Part shown: positions 18,236-30,035 of the stretch, one piece after another
Layout of the letters: the number at the start of each line of letters is the position of its first letter
Position numbering within the stretch: the stretch's first letter is position 1
Assembly: GCF_000515255.1 (NCBI RefSeq)
Contig: NZ_KI911559.1
Location: 1,630,824 to 1,694,823, forward strand
Source of the DNA: Rhodovibrio salinarum DSM 9154
Lineage (GTDB): Bacteria > Pseudomonadota > Alphaproteobacteria > Kiloniellales > Rhodovibrionaceae
DNA length: 64,000 nucleotides
Direction of reading: 5' to 3'
Notes under the pieces: generated by a model
The model's database searches: none
Told to the model about the DNA's origin: nothing
What the model saw: only the letters and a program-made list of their open reading frames with translations
Program-made: the position numbers and the translations under genes

Positions 18236-18461
18236 GAGCGCAGCGGTTTCCTAACGTGTGGGGGAGAGCGGCGCGGCCGGCGCGCAAGACGCGGCGCGCT
18301 TGATATTCTGCCCCGCGATCCTACTGGGGCGGCTGGCGGGTGACAACGGGCCGACAGGACGCACCCCGCCTGCCGCAACCGTCAGGGGTTGCGCCGGGGC
18401 CGGGCTTGGCGTGGGATGCGGCTGTTCCTAGTCGCCCAACACGAACGGCAGCCACGACCCG

Positions 18462-19808
18462 ATGACCCGCATCCTCCACCGCTCCACCCGCCAGAGCTAT
18501 CCCATCGCCGTTGGCGGTGACGGCCCGTACATCATCGCCCAGGACGGCCAGCGCTACCTCGACGCCTCCGGCGGCGCGGCCGTGTCCTGCCTGGGTCACA
18601 GCCGGCGCGACGTGATCGAGGCGGTCCAGGCTCAGCTCGACCGGCTGCCTTACGCGCACACGGCCTTCTTCAGCAATCAGCCGTCCGAGGAGCTTGCCGA
18701 GCACCTGACCAGCCGGGCGCCCGAGGGGCTGGAGCACGTCTACTTCGTCTCCGGCGGATCGGAAGCGAACGAGACGGCCCTCAAGCTTGCCCGCCAGGCG
18801 GCGGTGGAGCGCGGCGAGTCGCAGCGCACCCAGATCGTTGCCCGGCACCAGAGCTACCACGGCAACACGCTGGGAGCACTGGGGGCGAGCGGCAACCCCG
18901 GCCGGCGCGCGCTGTACGGGCCACTCTTGGCCGACAACGTGCACTTCATCGATCCCTGCTACGCCTATCGCTATCAGGAGGCAGGCGAGTCGGATCTGGA
19001 CTACGCCCTGCGGGCGGCCGACCAACTGGAAACGAAACTGCAGGAGCTGGGCCCGGAAACCGTGCTGGCGTTCATCGCCGAGCCAGTGGTGGGTGCGACC
19101 CTGGGCGCGGTGCCGGCGGTCGAAGGGTATCTGAAACGCATTCGCGAGATCTGCGACCGTCACGGCGTTACCCTGATCCTGGACGAGGTGATGAGCGGGA
19201 TGGGCCGTACCGGCACGCTCTACGCTTGCCGCCAGGACGGCGTGGCGCCGGACCTGTTGACCTGCGCCAAGGGCCTGGGCGCGGGCTACCAGCCGGTCGG
19301 CGCGGTGTTGATGTCCAACGCGATCTACGACGCGATCGCCAACGGTAGCGGGGCGTTCCAGCACGGCTTCACCTACATCGGGCACCCGACCGCCTGCGCC
19401 GGCGCGCTTGCGGTGCAGCGCGCGATCGAGCGCGATGATCTGCTGGCCAACGTGATCGGGCAGGGGGACAAGCTGCGCGCGGATCTGACCGCGCACTTCG
19501 GCAAGCATCCGCACGTGGGCGACATTCGGGGCCGTGGCTTGTTCGTCGGCATGGAACTGGTCGCCGACCGCGCCACCAAGGCCCCGTTCGACCCGGCTGA
19601 GAAGCTGCACGCCCGGATCAAGTCGGCCGCCTTTGCGCGCGGGCTGGTCTGCTACCCCAATGGCGGCACGGCGGATGGAACGCGCGGAGACCACGTGCTG
19701 CTCGCCCCGCCGTACATCCTGGAAGACAGCCACCGCGAGGAGCTGGTGGAGAAGCTGGAGGCGGCTCTGGCGGATGCGCTCGGCCAGGTGAGTGGAGCGT
19801 CGGCGTGA
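18462..19808 (+). CDS. class III PLP aminotransferase
   Basis: A 448-residue cytoplasmic enzyme of the class III (omega/acetylornithine-type) aminotransferases. Visible blocks: SGGAAVSCLGHSRRDVI, the PLP phosphate site VSGGSEANETALKLARQ, the aspartate motif LILDEVMSGMGRTG, and the Schiff-base lysine in LLTCAKGLGAGYQPVGAV. The physiological amine is not readable. Its last four bases overlap the start of a beta-keto acid cleavage enzyme, so the two are translationally coupled. The likely scheme, by analogy with amino-acid fermentation and catabolism pathways, is that the aminotransferase yields a keto acid that the second enzyme cleaves with acetyl-CoA; this is inference. Confidence 0.9.
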   Translation: MTRILHRSTRQSYPIAVGGDGPYIIAQDGQRYLDASGGAAVSCLGHSRRDVIEAVQAQLDRLPYAHTAFFSNQPSEELAEHLTSRAPEGLEHVYFVSGGSEANETALKLARQAAVERGESQRTQIVARHQSYHGNTLGALGASGNPGRRALYGPLLADNVHFIDPCYAYRYQEAGESDLDYALRAADQLETKLQELGPETVLAFIAEPVVGATLGAVPAVEGYLKRIREICDRHGVTLILDEVMSGMGRTGTLYACRQDGVAPDLLTCAKGLGAGYQPVGAVLMSNAIYDAIANGSGAFQHGFTYIGHPTACAGALAVQRAIERDDLLANVIGQGDKLRADLTAHFGKHPHVGDIRGRGLFVGMELVADRATKAPFDPAEKLHARIKSAAFARGLVCYPNGGTADGTRGDHVLLAPPYILEDSHREELVEKLEAALADALGQVSGASA

Positions 19809-20650
19809 GTGCGCACGTCGCGCCCCTGGTGATCGCCGCTGCCCCGAACGGCGCGCGCAAGACCCCGAACGATTGTCCTGCCCTGCCGGTGACCGCCGAC
19901 CAGTTGGCCGATGCTGCGGCGACCTGCCAGCAGGCGGGGGCTGCGATGTTCCACCTGCACGTCCGCGACGCCGAGGGCCGCCACAGCCTGGACCCGGCGC
20001 ACTATGCCCGGGCGATCGACGCGATCCGCGCGCGGGTCGGCGACCGGCTGGTGATCCAGGCGACCTCTGAGTCCGGCGGCCGGTACGGTCCGCGCGAGCA
20101 GCTGGACGCCATGCGCGCCCTGCAACCGGAGTCGGTCAGTCTGGCGGTGCGCGAGGCGATCGGCCGGCCGGAGGACGAGGAGGCGGCGGCGGACTTCCTG
20201 AGCTGGGCGCGGACGCAGGCGGTGTCGGTACAGTATATCCTGTACGATTCCGGCGATCTGGCCCGTTACCGCGCCCTGGTCGCTCGCGGCGTGATCCCCG
20301 GCCGGCGGCACTGGCTGCTATTCGTCCTCGGCAGCTATGCTCAAGCGCGTGATGCAACCCCTGGGGAGTTGCTGAATTTTGTGACGCCGGACTGGCCGGA
20401 CGAGACGCCCTGGATGGTATGTGCCTTCGGCCCGCGCGAGGCCGCCTGCGCGCTCACGGCAGCCGGGCTCGGCGGGCAGGTACGCGTGGGATTCGAGAAC
20501 AATCTACTGTTGCCCGATGGCCGCAGTGCGCCGGACAACGCCGCCTTGGTTGCCAACGTTGCCACGGGTGCGCAGGCGATCGGCCGGCCGCTTGCGGACG
20601 CCGCCACCTTGCGCGCGGAATTGAACGGGCTGCTTTGGGAACAGGGATAA
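19805..20650 (+). CDS. beta-keto acid cleavage enzyme (BKACE, DUF849)
   Basis: A 281-residue TIM-barrel metalloenzyme of the BKACE family, whose founding member is 3-keto-5-aminohexanoate cleavage enzyme. Such enzymes condense a beta-keto acid with acetyl-CoA and release acetoacetate plus a new CoA ester. The zinc-site motif HLHVRD is visible in AAMFHLHVRDAEGRHS (about residue 48), and FENNLLLPDG lies near the C-terminus. It starts with GTG inside the end of the aminotransferase gene (GTGA overlap). The substrate depends on the specificity-loop residues, which I cannot interpret with confidence. Confidence 0.87.
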   Translation: MSAHVAPLVIAAAPNGARKTPNDCPALPVTADQLADAAATCQQAGAAMFHLHVRDAEGRHSLDPAHYARAIDAIRARVGDRLVIQATSESGGRYGPREQLDAMRALQPESVSLAVREAIGRPEDEEAAADFLSWARTQAVSVQYILYDSGDLARYRALVARGVIPGRRHWLLFVLGSYAQARDATPGELLNFVTPDWPDETPWMVCAFGPREAACALTAAGLGGQVRVGFENNLLLPDGRSAPDNAALVANVATGAQAIGRPLADAATLRAELNGLLWEQG

Positions 20651-21044
20651 AATTGCCCGTAGCTCCCTCTGGTCATGCGAGGGGAAACTGTGTTCAATGG
20701 GACACGCGCGCCGACCCCATGATGCGAAGCAACGGCGCGTGTGAGGGAAGAAGAACAAAACCCTTCAGGGATTGGCTTCAACAGAGGGGAACGTTGAGGA
20801 CCCAGCGGGTAAGCGCCACACGCTCTGGGTGCACGCACGCCGATGTCGAACGGCTTGGGGCACCGAGCCTGCATGTGCTCTCCAGATCACCGCGTCTCTC
20901 CTTTGTTGTTAAGGCCGAGAATCATCGCCGGCTTGCGTCTACGCGCTTTCGCGTAACGGGCCGGTCGGGGAGGACTGGCGTATCTGCCGTCGCTATGCCA
21001 TCCCCGAAACCAACCAACCCAAGGCAGTCTACGGAGGCTCCTAC
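20651..21044. other. intergenic region before the TAXI gene
   Basis: About 390 bases with no gene I can support. It must hold the end of the BKACE transcript and the promoter of the TRAP operon. No convincing terminator or operator was seen. Confidence 0.45.
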
Positions 21045-22031
21045 ATGAAGAAGCTCGTGATCACGGCCGCCGCCGTCGCCGTTGCGACCGGTGCCTGGAT
21101 GGCGGGAACCAGCAGCGAGGCGCTGGCCCAGGACGATACGAATTTCGTCACCATCGGCACCGGCGGCGTGACCGGCGTCTATTATCCGGCCGGCGGCGCG
21201 ATCTGCCGTCTGGTCAACAAGGACCGCGACGAGCACGGCATCCGCTGCTCCGTCGAATCCACCGGCGGGTCGGTCTACAACCTGAACACCATCCGCGCGG
21301 GTGAGCTGGAGTTCGGCGTCGCCCAGTCGGACTGGCAGTATCACTCCTATAACGGTTCTTCCCGCTTCGAGGATGCGGGCGCGTACAAGGATCTGCGCGC
21401 GATGTTCTCGCTGCACCCGGAGCCGTTCACCGTGGTCGCCCGCGAGGGCAGCGGCATCGAGGACTTCGAGGACCTGAAGGGCAAGCGGGTCAACGTCGGC
21501 AACCCGGGCTCCGGTCAGCGCGCCACCATGGAGATCGCCATGGAGGCCATGGACTGGAGCATGGATGACTTCTCGCTCGCCTCCGAGTTGAAGGCTTCCG
21601 AGATGGCGCAGGCGTTGTGCGACAACAAGATCGACGCCTTCGTCTATGTGGTCGGCCACCCGTCCGGTTCGATCCAGGAGGCCACGACCACCTGTAACGC
21701 CCAGCTGGTCAACGTGAAGAACGAGCAGATCGAGAAGCTCGTGTCGGATCGGCCATACTACTCCTTCGCCACCATCCCGGGCGGCATGTACAACGCCAAC
21801 CCGGACGATGTGACCACCTTCGGTGTGCGTGCGACCTTGGTCACCAGCGCGGACGTCAAGGACAAGGTGGCTTACGAGCTGGCCAAGGCCGTGTTCGAGA
21901 ACTTCGACCAGTTCAAGTCGCTGCACCCGGCCTTCCAGGTCCTGAATAAGGAGGAGATGGTCAGCCAGTCGCTGTCCGCTCCGATCCACGAAGGGGCTCT
22001 GAAGTACTACAAGGAAGCTGGCCTGAAGTAA
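21045..22031 (+). CDS. TAXI family TRAP transporter substrate-binding protein
   Basis: A 328-residue periplasmic binding protein. A signal peptide covers about residues 1-28 (basic MKK, hydrophobic core, cleavage after EALA). The mature part begins with [27 protein letters not shown], the TAXI signature (GTGGxxGxYYPxG), and continues with the [27 protein letters not shown] block. It delivers a ligand, in studied cases glutamate, glutamine or related carboxylates, to the fused TRAP permease encoded 150 bases downstream. The ribosome site ACGGAGGCTCCTAC is good. Ligand unknown here. Confidence 0.94.
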   Translation: MKKLVITAAAVAVATGAWMAGTSSEALAQDDTNFVTIGTGGVTGVYYPAGGAICRLVNKDRDEHGIRCSVESTGGSVYNLNTIRAGELEFGVAQSDWQYHSYNGSSRFEDAGAYKDLRAMFSLHPEPFTVVAREGSGIEDFEDLKGKRVNVGNPGSGQRATMEIAMEAMDWSMDDFSLASELKASEMAQALCDNKIDAFVYVVGHPSGSIQEATTTCNAQLVNVKNEQIEKLVSDRPYYSFATIPGGMYNANPDDVTTFGVRATLVTSADVKDKVAYELAKAVFENFDQFKSLHPAFQVLNKEEMVSQSLSAPIHEGALKYYKEAGLK

Positions 22032-22182
22032 GTCAGCGACCTTGATCTGAGATGCAGACGGCCGCGTCCCGGCAAGCGGGGCGCGGCCGATCTGTACTGT
22101 GAAGAGGCGGCGTTGAAACGTCGGCGGATCTGCTTCGACAATGCGCGTCGCCGGTGCACGCGCTGGGTGACCTGGAGGCGTC

Positions 22183-25017
<2,835 letters not shown>

Positions 25018-25070
25018 CCGGCTAGGGGCGACCGATCCCCGATGACCGGTCAACGATAGAGGGTAACGGC

Positions 25071-25511
25071 ATGTACAAAGACATCCTGGTTCCGGTCGAC
25101 TTGGCCGAGGAAAACTCCTGGAAGGCCGCCGTGTCGCGGGCGGTCGAGCTGGCGCAGGCGTTCGGCAGCCGGCTGCACGTGCTCACCGTCGTGCCCGATT
25201 TCGGCGCCACGATGGTCGCGCAGTACTTCCCGCACGACTACGAACAGAAAATCGTCGAGGAGGCGCGCCAACGCCTGCATACATTCACCAGGGATCACGT
25301 GCCGGCCGGCGTCGAGGTGCAGCACCTGGTGGGGCACGGGCGCGTCTATGACGAGATCCTACGGATGGCCGAGGAAGCGGATTGCGATCTGATCTGCATG
25401 GCCTCGCACCGTCCCGAATTGCGCGATTATCTGCTGGGGCCGAACGCCGCACGCGTGGTTCGGCATTCGAAGCGCTCCGTCCTGGTGGTGCGCGACGCGC
25501 CGAACGGGTAG
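25071..25511 (+). CDS. universal stress protein (TRAP-associated)
   Basis: A 146-residue single Usp domain. It begins MYKDILVPVDLAEENSWKAAVSRAVELA. The nucleotide-binding end segment is altered: SHRPELRDYLLGPNAARVVRHSKRSVLVV in place of a strict G-2x-G-9x-G(S/T). It lies 53 bases after the TRAP permease. In the ectoine TRAP system of Halomonas the Usp protein TeaD has the same position and modulates transport, so a comparable control role is reasonable but unproven here. Confidence 0.9.
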   Translation: MYKDILVPVDLAEENSWKAAVSRAVELAQAFGSRLHVLTVVPDFGATMVAQYFPHDYEQKIVEEARQRLHTFTRDHVPAGVEVQHLVGHGRVYDEILRMAEEADCDLICMASHRPELRDYLLGPNAARVVRHSKRSVLVVRDAPNG

Positions 25512-25572
25512 GCTGTTGGGATGGCGCTAGCGATTGGCAGCGCATCCGGGCGGCGGACGAAAGTAGGCGCAG

Positions 25573-26319
25573 GTGAACGTACAGGCGGAAACGAAGGCCG
25601 CGTCGGAAGGCGGCTTTGCGACAGTCGATTTGTCCCAGGTGGGTGACGCGGAGGTGGCCGCTCTGGGCGCTGCGGCGCGGCGGGTGCGTGAGATCGAGAC
25701 GGACCTCGCGGTGCGCGGCGGCAACGTCGTGGCCCGTCTGTTGGCGGAGGCCGAGGCCTTTTACGAGTGGGACCATTATCCCGAGGGCGATGCCTATGAC
25801 CCGTCCCGGGAAAGCCAATATTTCTACCATGCACATGCGGCCGAAGAGCGCTTTCCCGGTGAGCATGGGCATTTCCATACCTTTGTCCGTCCGGTCGGCC
25901 TGAGCGATCTGCTCCCAGGGGACGAGATGCCGCCGCCGACCGCACTCACCCACTTGGTCGCGGTGTCGATCGATACCTCCGGACGCGCCGTGCGGCTGTT
26001 CACCACCAACCGTTGGGTCACGGGTGAGCGTTGGTATCCTGCCGCGACGGCGGTGCGTCTGTTGGCCAACTTCGAGATGACGGGCGATAAGCCGGCGCCC
26101 GAGGTCAATGGTTGGCTGAGCGCGTTGTTGCGTCTCTACCGGGCGGATATCGCAGCCCTGTTGACCGCGCGTGACGCGGCCTTGGTGCAGGCCGGCGGCG
26201 GCGTTGTGAGCGAGGCGGCACTGGAGAACAGGGAGCTGGAGGTGACCAGCCAGTTGGAGATCGACGTTGCGGCCCGCATCCAGATAGTCGAGGCGGAGGC
26301 CACGCGCCGGGGCGTCTAA
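25573..26319 (+). CDS. uncharacterised protein, DUF6969-like
   Basis: A 248-residue soluble protein with a GTG start shortly after the Usp gene. The middle is striking: EWDHYPEGDAYD, then SQYFYHAHAAEERFPGEHGHFHTFV, a cluster of six histidines and several acidic residues, followed by LTHLVAVSIDTSGRAVRLFTTNRWVTGE. From memory this pattern fits an uncharacterised family called DUF6969; I hold that assignment loosely. The histidine cluster suggests a metal site, which is inference. The order after TRAP and Usp genes and the short spacing suggest the same transcript. No signal peptide is visible. Confidence 0.7.
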   Translation: MNVQAETKAASEGGFATVDLSQVGDAEVAALGAAARRVREIETDLAVRGGNVVARLLAEAEAFYEWDHYPEGDAYDPSRESQYFYHAHAAEERFPGEHGHFHTFVRPVGLSDLLPGDEMPPPTALTHLVAVSIDTSGRAVRLFTTNRWVTGERWYPAATAVRLLANFEMTGDKPAPEVNGWLSALLRLYRADIAALLTARDAALVQAGGGVVSEAALENRELEVTSQLEIDVAARIQIVEAEATRRGV

Positions 26320-26448
26320 GTGCTCGTGCTTGTTTTGGGCCAGTAGGGCGGCTGCGCGCCCTCGTCGCTTGACAGGGTGACTGCGCTGGCTAGCTTGACG
26401 CCACGGTCGCGTAACGGGCCGGCAGTGTTAGTTGAGAAGGGCAGAGTT

Positions 26449-28401
26449 TTGACGCGTGTTGCCAAGGCCGCGCAGGCGGTGACGATCACACTCCCGGACG
26501 GCAACCAACTGGCGTTCGACCACGCACCGACCGGCCGCGAGATTGCGGAGCGGATCGGCAAGCGGTTGGCCAAGGACGCGCTCGTGGTCAAGGTGGACGG
26601 CGAGTTGCGCGACCTGGACCTGCCGGTCACGGGCGACGCGCGGGTCGAGATCGTCACCCCGAAGCACGAGGACGCGCGCCAGATCATCCGGCACGACGCC
26701 GCCCACGTGATGGCGGAGGCGGTGCAGGAGCTGTTTCCGGACGCGCAGGTCACCTTCGGCCCGGCGACCGAGACCGGTTTCTATTACGACTTCGCCCGCG
26801 CGCACCCCTTCTCGACCGACGATCTGGAGAAGATCGAACAGCGCATGCACGAGATCGTGGATGCGGACAAGCCGTTCGTGCGCGAGGTCTGGGACCGCGA
26901 CGCGGCGGCGCACTTCTTTGACGAGAAGGGCGAGAAGTACAAGGCCCAGCACATCCGCGAGGGCATCCCGAAGGGCGAGCAGATCACGATCTACCGCCAG
27001 GGCGACGACTGGCTCGACCTTTGCCGTGGGCCGCACGCCCCGTCGACGGGACGGGTCGGTCATGCGTTCAAGCTGATGAAGGTCTCCGGCGCCTATTGGC
27101 GCGGCGACCCGAACAACGAGCAGCTGCAGCGGATCGCCGGCACGGCTTGGGAGAGTGAGAAACGGCTCAACGACTACCTGGCCATGCTGGAGGAGGCGGA
27201 GAAGCGCGACCACCGCCGGCTGGGCCGCGAACTCGACCTGTTCCACCTCCAGGAAGAAGCCGTCGGCAGTGTGTTCTGGCACCCCAAGGGCTGGACGCTC
27301 TACCGGCAGGTGGAAAAGTACGTCCGCCGGATGCAGGAGCGCGAAGGCTACCACGAGGTCAAGACGCCGCAGCTGATCGACCGGTCGTTGTGGGAGCGCT
27401 CGGGCCACTGGGAGAAGTTCCGCGAGGCGATGTTTACGGCGAAGAGCGAGGATGACCATACCCTCGCGATCAAGCCGATGAACTGCCCGGCGCACGTTCA
27501 GATCTTCAACAAGGGCGTTACCAGTTACCGTGATCTGCCCTACCGGATCGCGGAGTTCGGCTCCTGCCACCGCTACGAGCCGTCGGGTGCGCTGCATGGG
27601 TTGATGCGCGTGCGCGCCTTCACCCAGGACGACGCGCACATTTTCTGTACGCCCGAGCAGATCAACAGCGAGACGCAGAAGTTCTGCGACATGCTGCTGG
27701 AGATATATCACGCGTTCGGGTTCGAGGACGTGCGGGTCAAGTTCTCCGACCGCCCCGAGACACGCGCCGGCTCGGACGAGGTTTGGGACAAGGCGGAGGC
27801 CGCGCTCAAGGAAGCGATCGAGGCGACCGGCATCCCCTACACGATGAATCCGGGCGAGGGTGCGTTCTACGGGCCCAAGTTGGAGTTTGTGCTGCGTGAT
27901 GCGATCGGCCGCGATTGGCAGTGCGGTACGCACCAGGCCGACTTCGTGCTGCCGGAGCGGCTAGACGCCAACTATATCGGCGAGGACGGCAACAAGCACC
28001 GGCCGGTCATGCTGCACCGGGCGATCGTCGGCTCGTTCGAGCGGTTCATCGCGATCCTGATCGAGGAGCACGCCGGGCGTTTCCCGATGTGGCTCGCGCC
28101 GGTGCAGGCGACCGTGGCGACGATCACCAGCGCGGCCGACGCGTATGCCAACGAGGCTGCGGCGGCGTTGCGCCAGGCGGGTCTTCGGGTTGAGACGGAC
28201 CTGCGCAACGAGAAAATCAACTACAAGGTCCGCGAGCACTCCAACCAGAAGGTCCCGGTGATCGCCGTGGTCGGTGAGCGCGAGGCGCAAGACCGGACGG
28301 TGGCGTTGCGTCGGCTGGGCAGCAAGCAACAAGAGGTTCTTGCGCTCGACGATGCGGTGACTAGACTCGCGGAAGAAGCAGCAATGCCCAAGGTTGGTTG
28401 A
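26449..28401 (+). CDS. thrS: threonyl-tRNA synthetase
   Basis: A 650-residue cytoplasmic class II synthetase. Domains in order: TGS (about 12-75, [20 protein letters not shown]), editing/SAD domain with the HDAAH metal motif, and the catalytic core with the zinc cysteine in [12 protein letters not shown]. Motif 2 is [19 protein letters not shown] and motif 3 is [16 protein letters not shown]; the anticodon-binding domain follows. The start was set at TTG 26449 because AAGGG lies seven bases upstream and the TGS domain begins 12 residues later; an earlier in-frame GTG at 26377 has no ribosome site. It heads the thrS-infC cluster. Confidence 0.95.
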   Translation: MTRVAKAAQAVTITLPDGNQLAFDHAPTGREIAERIGKRLAKDALVVKVDGELRDLDLPVTGDARVEIVTPKHEDARQIIRHDAAHVMAEAVQELFPDAQVTFGPATETGFYYDFARAHPFSTDDLEKIEQRMHEIVDADKPFVREVWDRDAAAHFFDEKGEKYKAQHIREGIPKGEQITIYRQGDDWLDLCRGPHAPSTGRVGHAFKLMKVSGAYWRGDPNNEQLQRIAGTAWESEKRLNDYLAMLEEAEKRDHRRLGRELDLFHLQEEAVGSVFWHPKGWTLYRQVEKYVRRMQEREGYHEVKTPQLIDRSLWERSGHWEKFREAMFTAKSEDDHTLAIKPMNCPAHVQIFNKGVTSYRDLPYRIAEFGSCHRYEPSGALHGLMRVRAFTQDDAHIFCTPEQINSETQKFCDMLLEIYHAFGFEDVRVKFSDRPETRAGSDEVWDKAEAALKEAIEATGIPYTMNPGEGAFYGPKLEFVLRDAIGRDWQCGTHQADFVLPERLDANYIGEDGNKHRPVMLHRAIVGSFERFIAILIEEHAGRFPMWLAPVQATVATITSAADAYANEAAAALRQAGLRVETDLRNEKINYKVREHSNQKVPVIAVVGEREAQDRTVALRRLGSKQQEVLALDDAVTRLAEEAAMPKVG

Positions 28402-28567
28402 GCCACCTGCGATTGTCCGGTCTATGACCGGCGATCGATCGGATGGGTTGCACCGACGGGTTGGATTGCATCGACAGGACAACCACGTAACGACACGCGA
28501 CGCGTTGCCGGCAGTGCCGGCGGCGCCGAGCGAGCGACACGGTTAAACAGGCAAGGGAGTCTGATCC

Positions 28568-29104
28568 ATAGCCAGGCCAGCAACTTCGGGCCCGCCGACC
28601 AAGGGCGGCCCCCGCGTCAACGACCAGATCAATGTCCGTGAAGTGCGCCTGATCGGCCCCGAGGGCGAGAATCTCGGCGTGCTCGAAACGCGTGATGCAC
28701 TCGATCGGGCAGGGGAGCACGGCCTCGACCTGGTCGAGGTGTCGCCGAACGTCTCGCCGCCGGTGTGCCGCATCCTCGACTACGGCCGCTACAAGTACGA
28801 AGAACAGAAGAAGCGCGCCGAAGCTCGAAAGAAACAGAAGACGATCGAGCTTAAAGAGATCAAGATGCGCCCGAACATCGACGACCACGACTACGGCGTG
28901 AAGATGAAGGCCATCAATAAGTTCCTGGACGAGGGCGACAAGGTCAAGGTCACGCTGCGTTTCCGTGGCCGTGAAATGGCGCACCAGGACTTGGGCAAGC
29001 GGCTTCTGGGAAAGGTGCAGGAAGACCTGGGTGAAAAGGCCAAGGTCGAGGCCCACCCGAAGCTGGAAGGCCGTCAGATGATCATGGTGATCGCGCCGCG
29101 CTGA
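28568..29104 (+). CDS. infC: translation initiation factor IF-3, AUA start
   Basis: A 178-residue initiation factor that binds the 30S subunit and checks the start codon. The N-domain begins [22 protein letters not shown], and the C-domain carries [12 protein letters not shown] and [16 protein letters not shown]. The start must be the ATA at 28568-28570: the in-frame codon two before it is a TGA stop (28562-28564), there is no ATG, GTG or TTG before the conserved RVNDQI block, and GGGAG sits eight bases upstream. IF-3 genes of many bacteria use AUU, AUC or AUA, which IF-3 itself discriminates against, giving autoregulation. An ATG/GTG-only reading would begin at GTG 28643 and lose the N-terminal 25 residues. 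Confidence 0.95.
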   Translation: MARPATSGPPTKGGPRVNDQINVREVRLIGPEGENLGVLETRDALDRAGEHGLDLVEVSPNVSPPVCRILDYGRYKYEEQKKRAEARKKQKTIELKEIKMRPNIDDHDYGVKMKAINKFLDEGDKVKVTLRFRGREMAHQDLGKRLLGKVQEDLGEKAKVEAHPKLEGRQMIMVIAPR

Positions 29105-29143
29105 GGCGCTGCCGGAGTCGGCCAGTCACGGCCTTGGATCGCG

Positions 29144-29184
29144 AAAAAAAAGTCCACCGATCGGCATCGATCGGTGGACTTTTT
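29144..29184. terminator. bidirectional intrinsic terminator after infC
   Basis: A perfect 12-bp stem (29151-29162 with 29169-29180) around loop GGCATC is preceded by eight A and followed by TTTTT, so it can stop infC transcription rightward and the convergent MarR gene leftward. It means rpmI cannot depend on read-through from infC. Confidence 0.9.
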
Positions 29185-29253
29185 CCGTAAGCCGCCTGTG
29201 TCCGCCTGCAGCTGTATCAGGCCGCCCTTTGCGGCCAACCAGATCGCCGCGGG

Positions 29254-29799
29254 TCAGTCGCCGCGGGTCATATAGTCGACCAGCTTGGGCAGGGCACGCT
29301 CCAGGGCGCTGCGCTCCTGCGGATCCAGTGTGTCGATTGCCTGCACCAATTCGTTGATTGGATCGTCGCTCAACAGCTCGTGGCCCTCCTCGGTCACGTG
29401 TAACCCGCTGTTGCGCGCCCCGCTGCCGCGACGGCCCAGGTAGCCCTTGCGGACCAGAGCGGAAATCGTGGTCGATGCGGTTCCCATCGTGGATCCGCGA
29501 TGGCGCGCGAACGCCGTCACCGTCCGCTGTTCTTGCGGCATCACCGCAAAATAGCGCAGCGCATGCCATTGGGCTGGCTTCAGGCCGTGGACGAAGCTGC
29601 GCGCGAAGTGCACCCGTACGAGCTGTTCCAGTGAGTGGGCCACCGCACCCGCACCGCGCTCGTGATCGGTGATCGTCGGATGGGCCGGCTCGTCGACCGG
29701 CTCGGCACGGGCATCCTGGGAATCGGCCCAGCGCATTTCTGGTGCCGTCATAGGATCCCGTGGGCTCCAGGTTATTGAACGTCGATCAACACCGGCCAT
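29254..29799 (-). CDS. MarR family transcriptional regulator
   Basis: A 181-residue winged-helix regulator. The helix-turn-helix region reads VTAFARHRGSTMGTASTTISALVRKGYLGRRG, followed by the wing GSGARNSGLHVTEEGHELL. The N-terminal 40 residues are charged and probably disordered. The start at 29799 has an excellent AGGAAGAG ribosome site; ATG 29751 is a weaker alternative. It reads against infC and shares the short terminator. A perfect palindrome at 29890-29903, overlapping a TTGACC -35-like element, is a probable site for self-repression. Its target and effector are unknown; the neighbouring methyltransferase reads the same way and could be a target. Confidence 0.85.
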   Translation of the reverse strand: MAGVDRRSITWSPRDPMTAPEMRWADSQDARAEPVDEPAHPTITDHERGAGAVAHSLEQLVRVHFARSFVHGLKPAQWHALRYFAVMPQEQRTVTAFARHRGSTMGTASTTISALVRKGYLGRRGSGARNSGLHVTEEGHELLSDDPINELVQAIDTLDPQERSALERALPKLVDYMTRGD

Positions 29800-30035
29800 G
29801 CTCTTCCTTCGCAATTTCACAGCGCGAAAATGGATACCGCAGTATTTTTTACCAAAAGAAAGCTGAATGTCGATAGAGAAAGTTGCAATGCGTTGGTCAA
29901 CGCGCATGTGTCTTAATAAGACGGGGTTATCGGACGTATGTTGTTAGAGGTAAGGGGCAGGTACAGAGCTGCAAATTTCAAACGTTCACGGAACTTTAAG
30001 TGTGCTTTGGACTTTTATGAATACCTATTAATCTT
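29800..30035. other. AT-rich intergenic patch
   Basis: About 235 bases between the MarR and methyltransferase genes are markedly richer in A and T than the rest of the window (for example 29835-29875 and 29960-30040). No gene is apparent. The composition may mark the edge of acquired DNA. Confidence 0.55.
29890..29903. promoter_or_regulatory. perfect palindrome upstream of marR
   Basis: GCGTTG-GT-CAACGC lies about 90 bases before the MarR start. On the minus strand it overlaps TTGACC, a plausible -35 element. MarR proteins commonly bind such palindromes in their own promoters. Confidence 0.5.

Noticed and set aside
28440-28485. Short imperfect direct repeat (GGTTGCACCGACGG / GGATTGCATCGACAG) between thrS and infC
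   Set aside because: Too short and degenerate to support a regulatory or mobile role.
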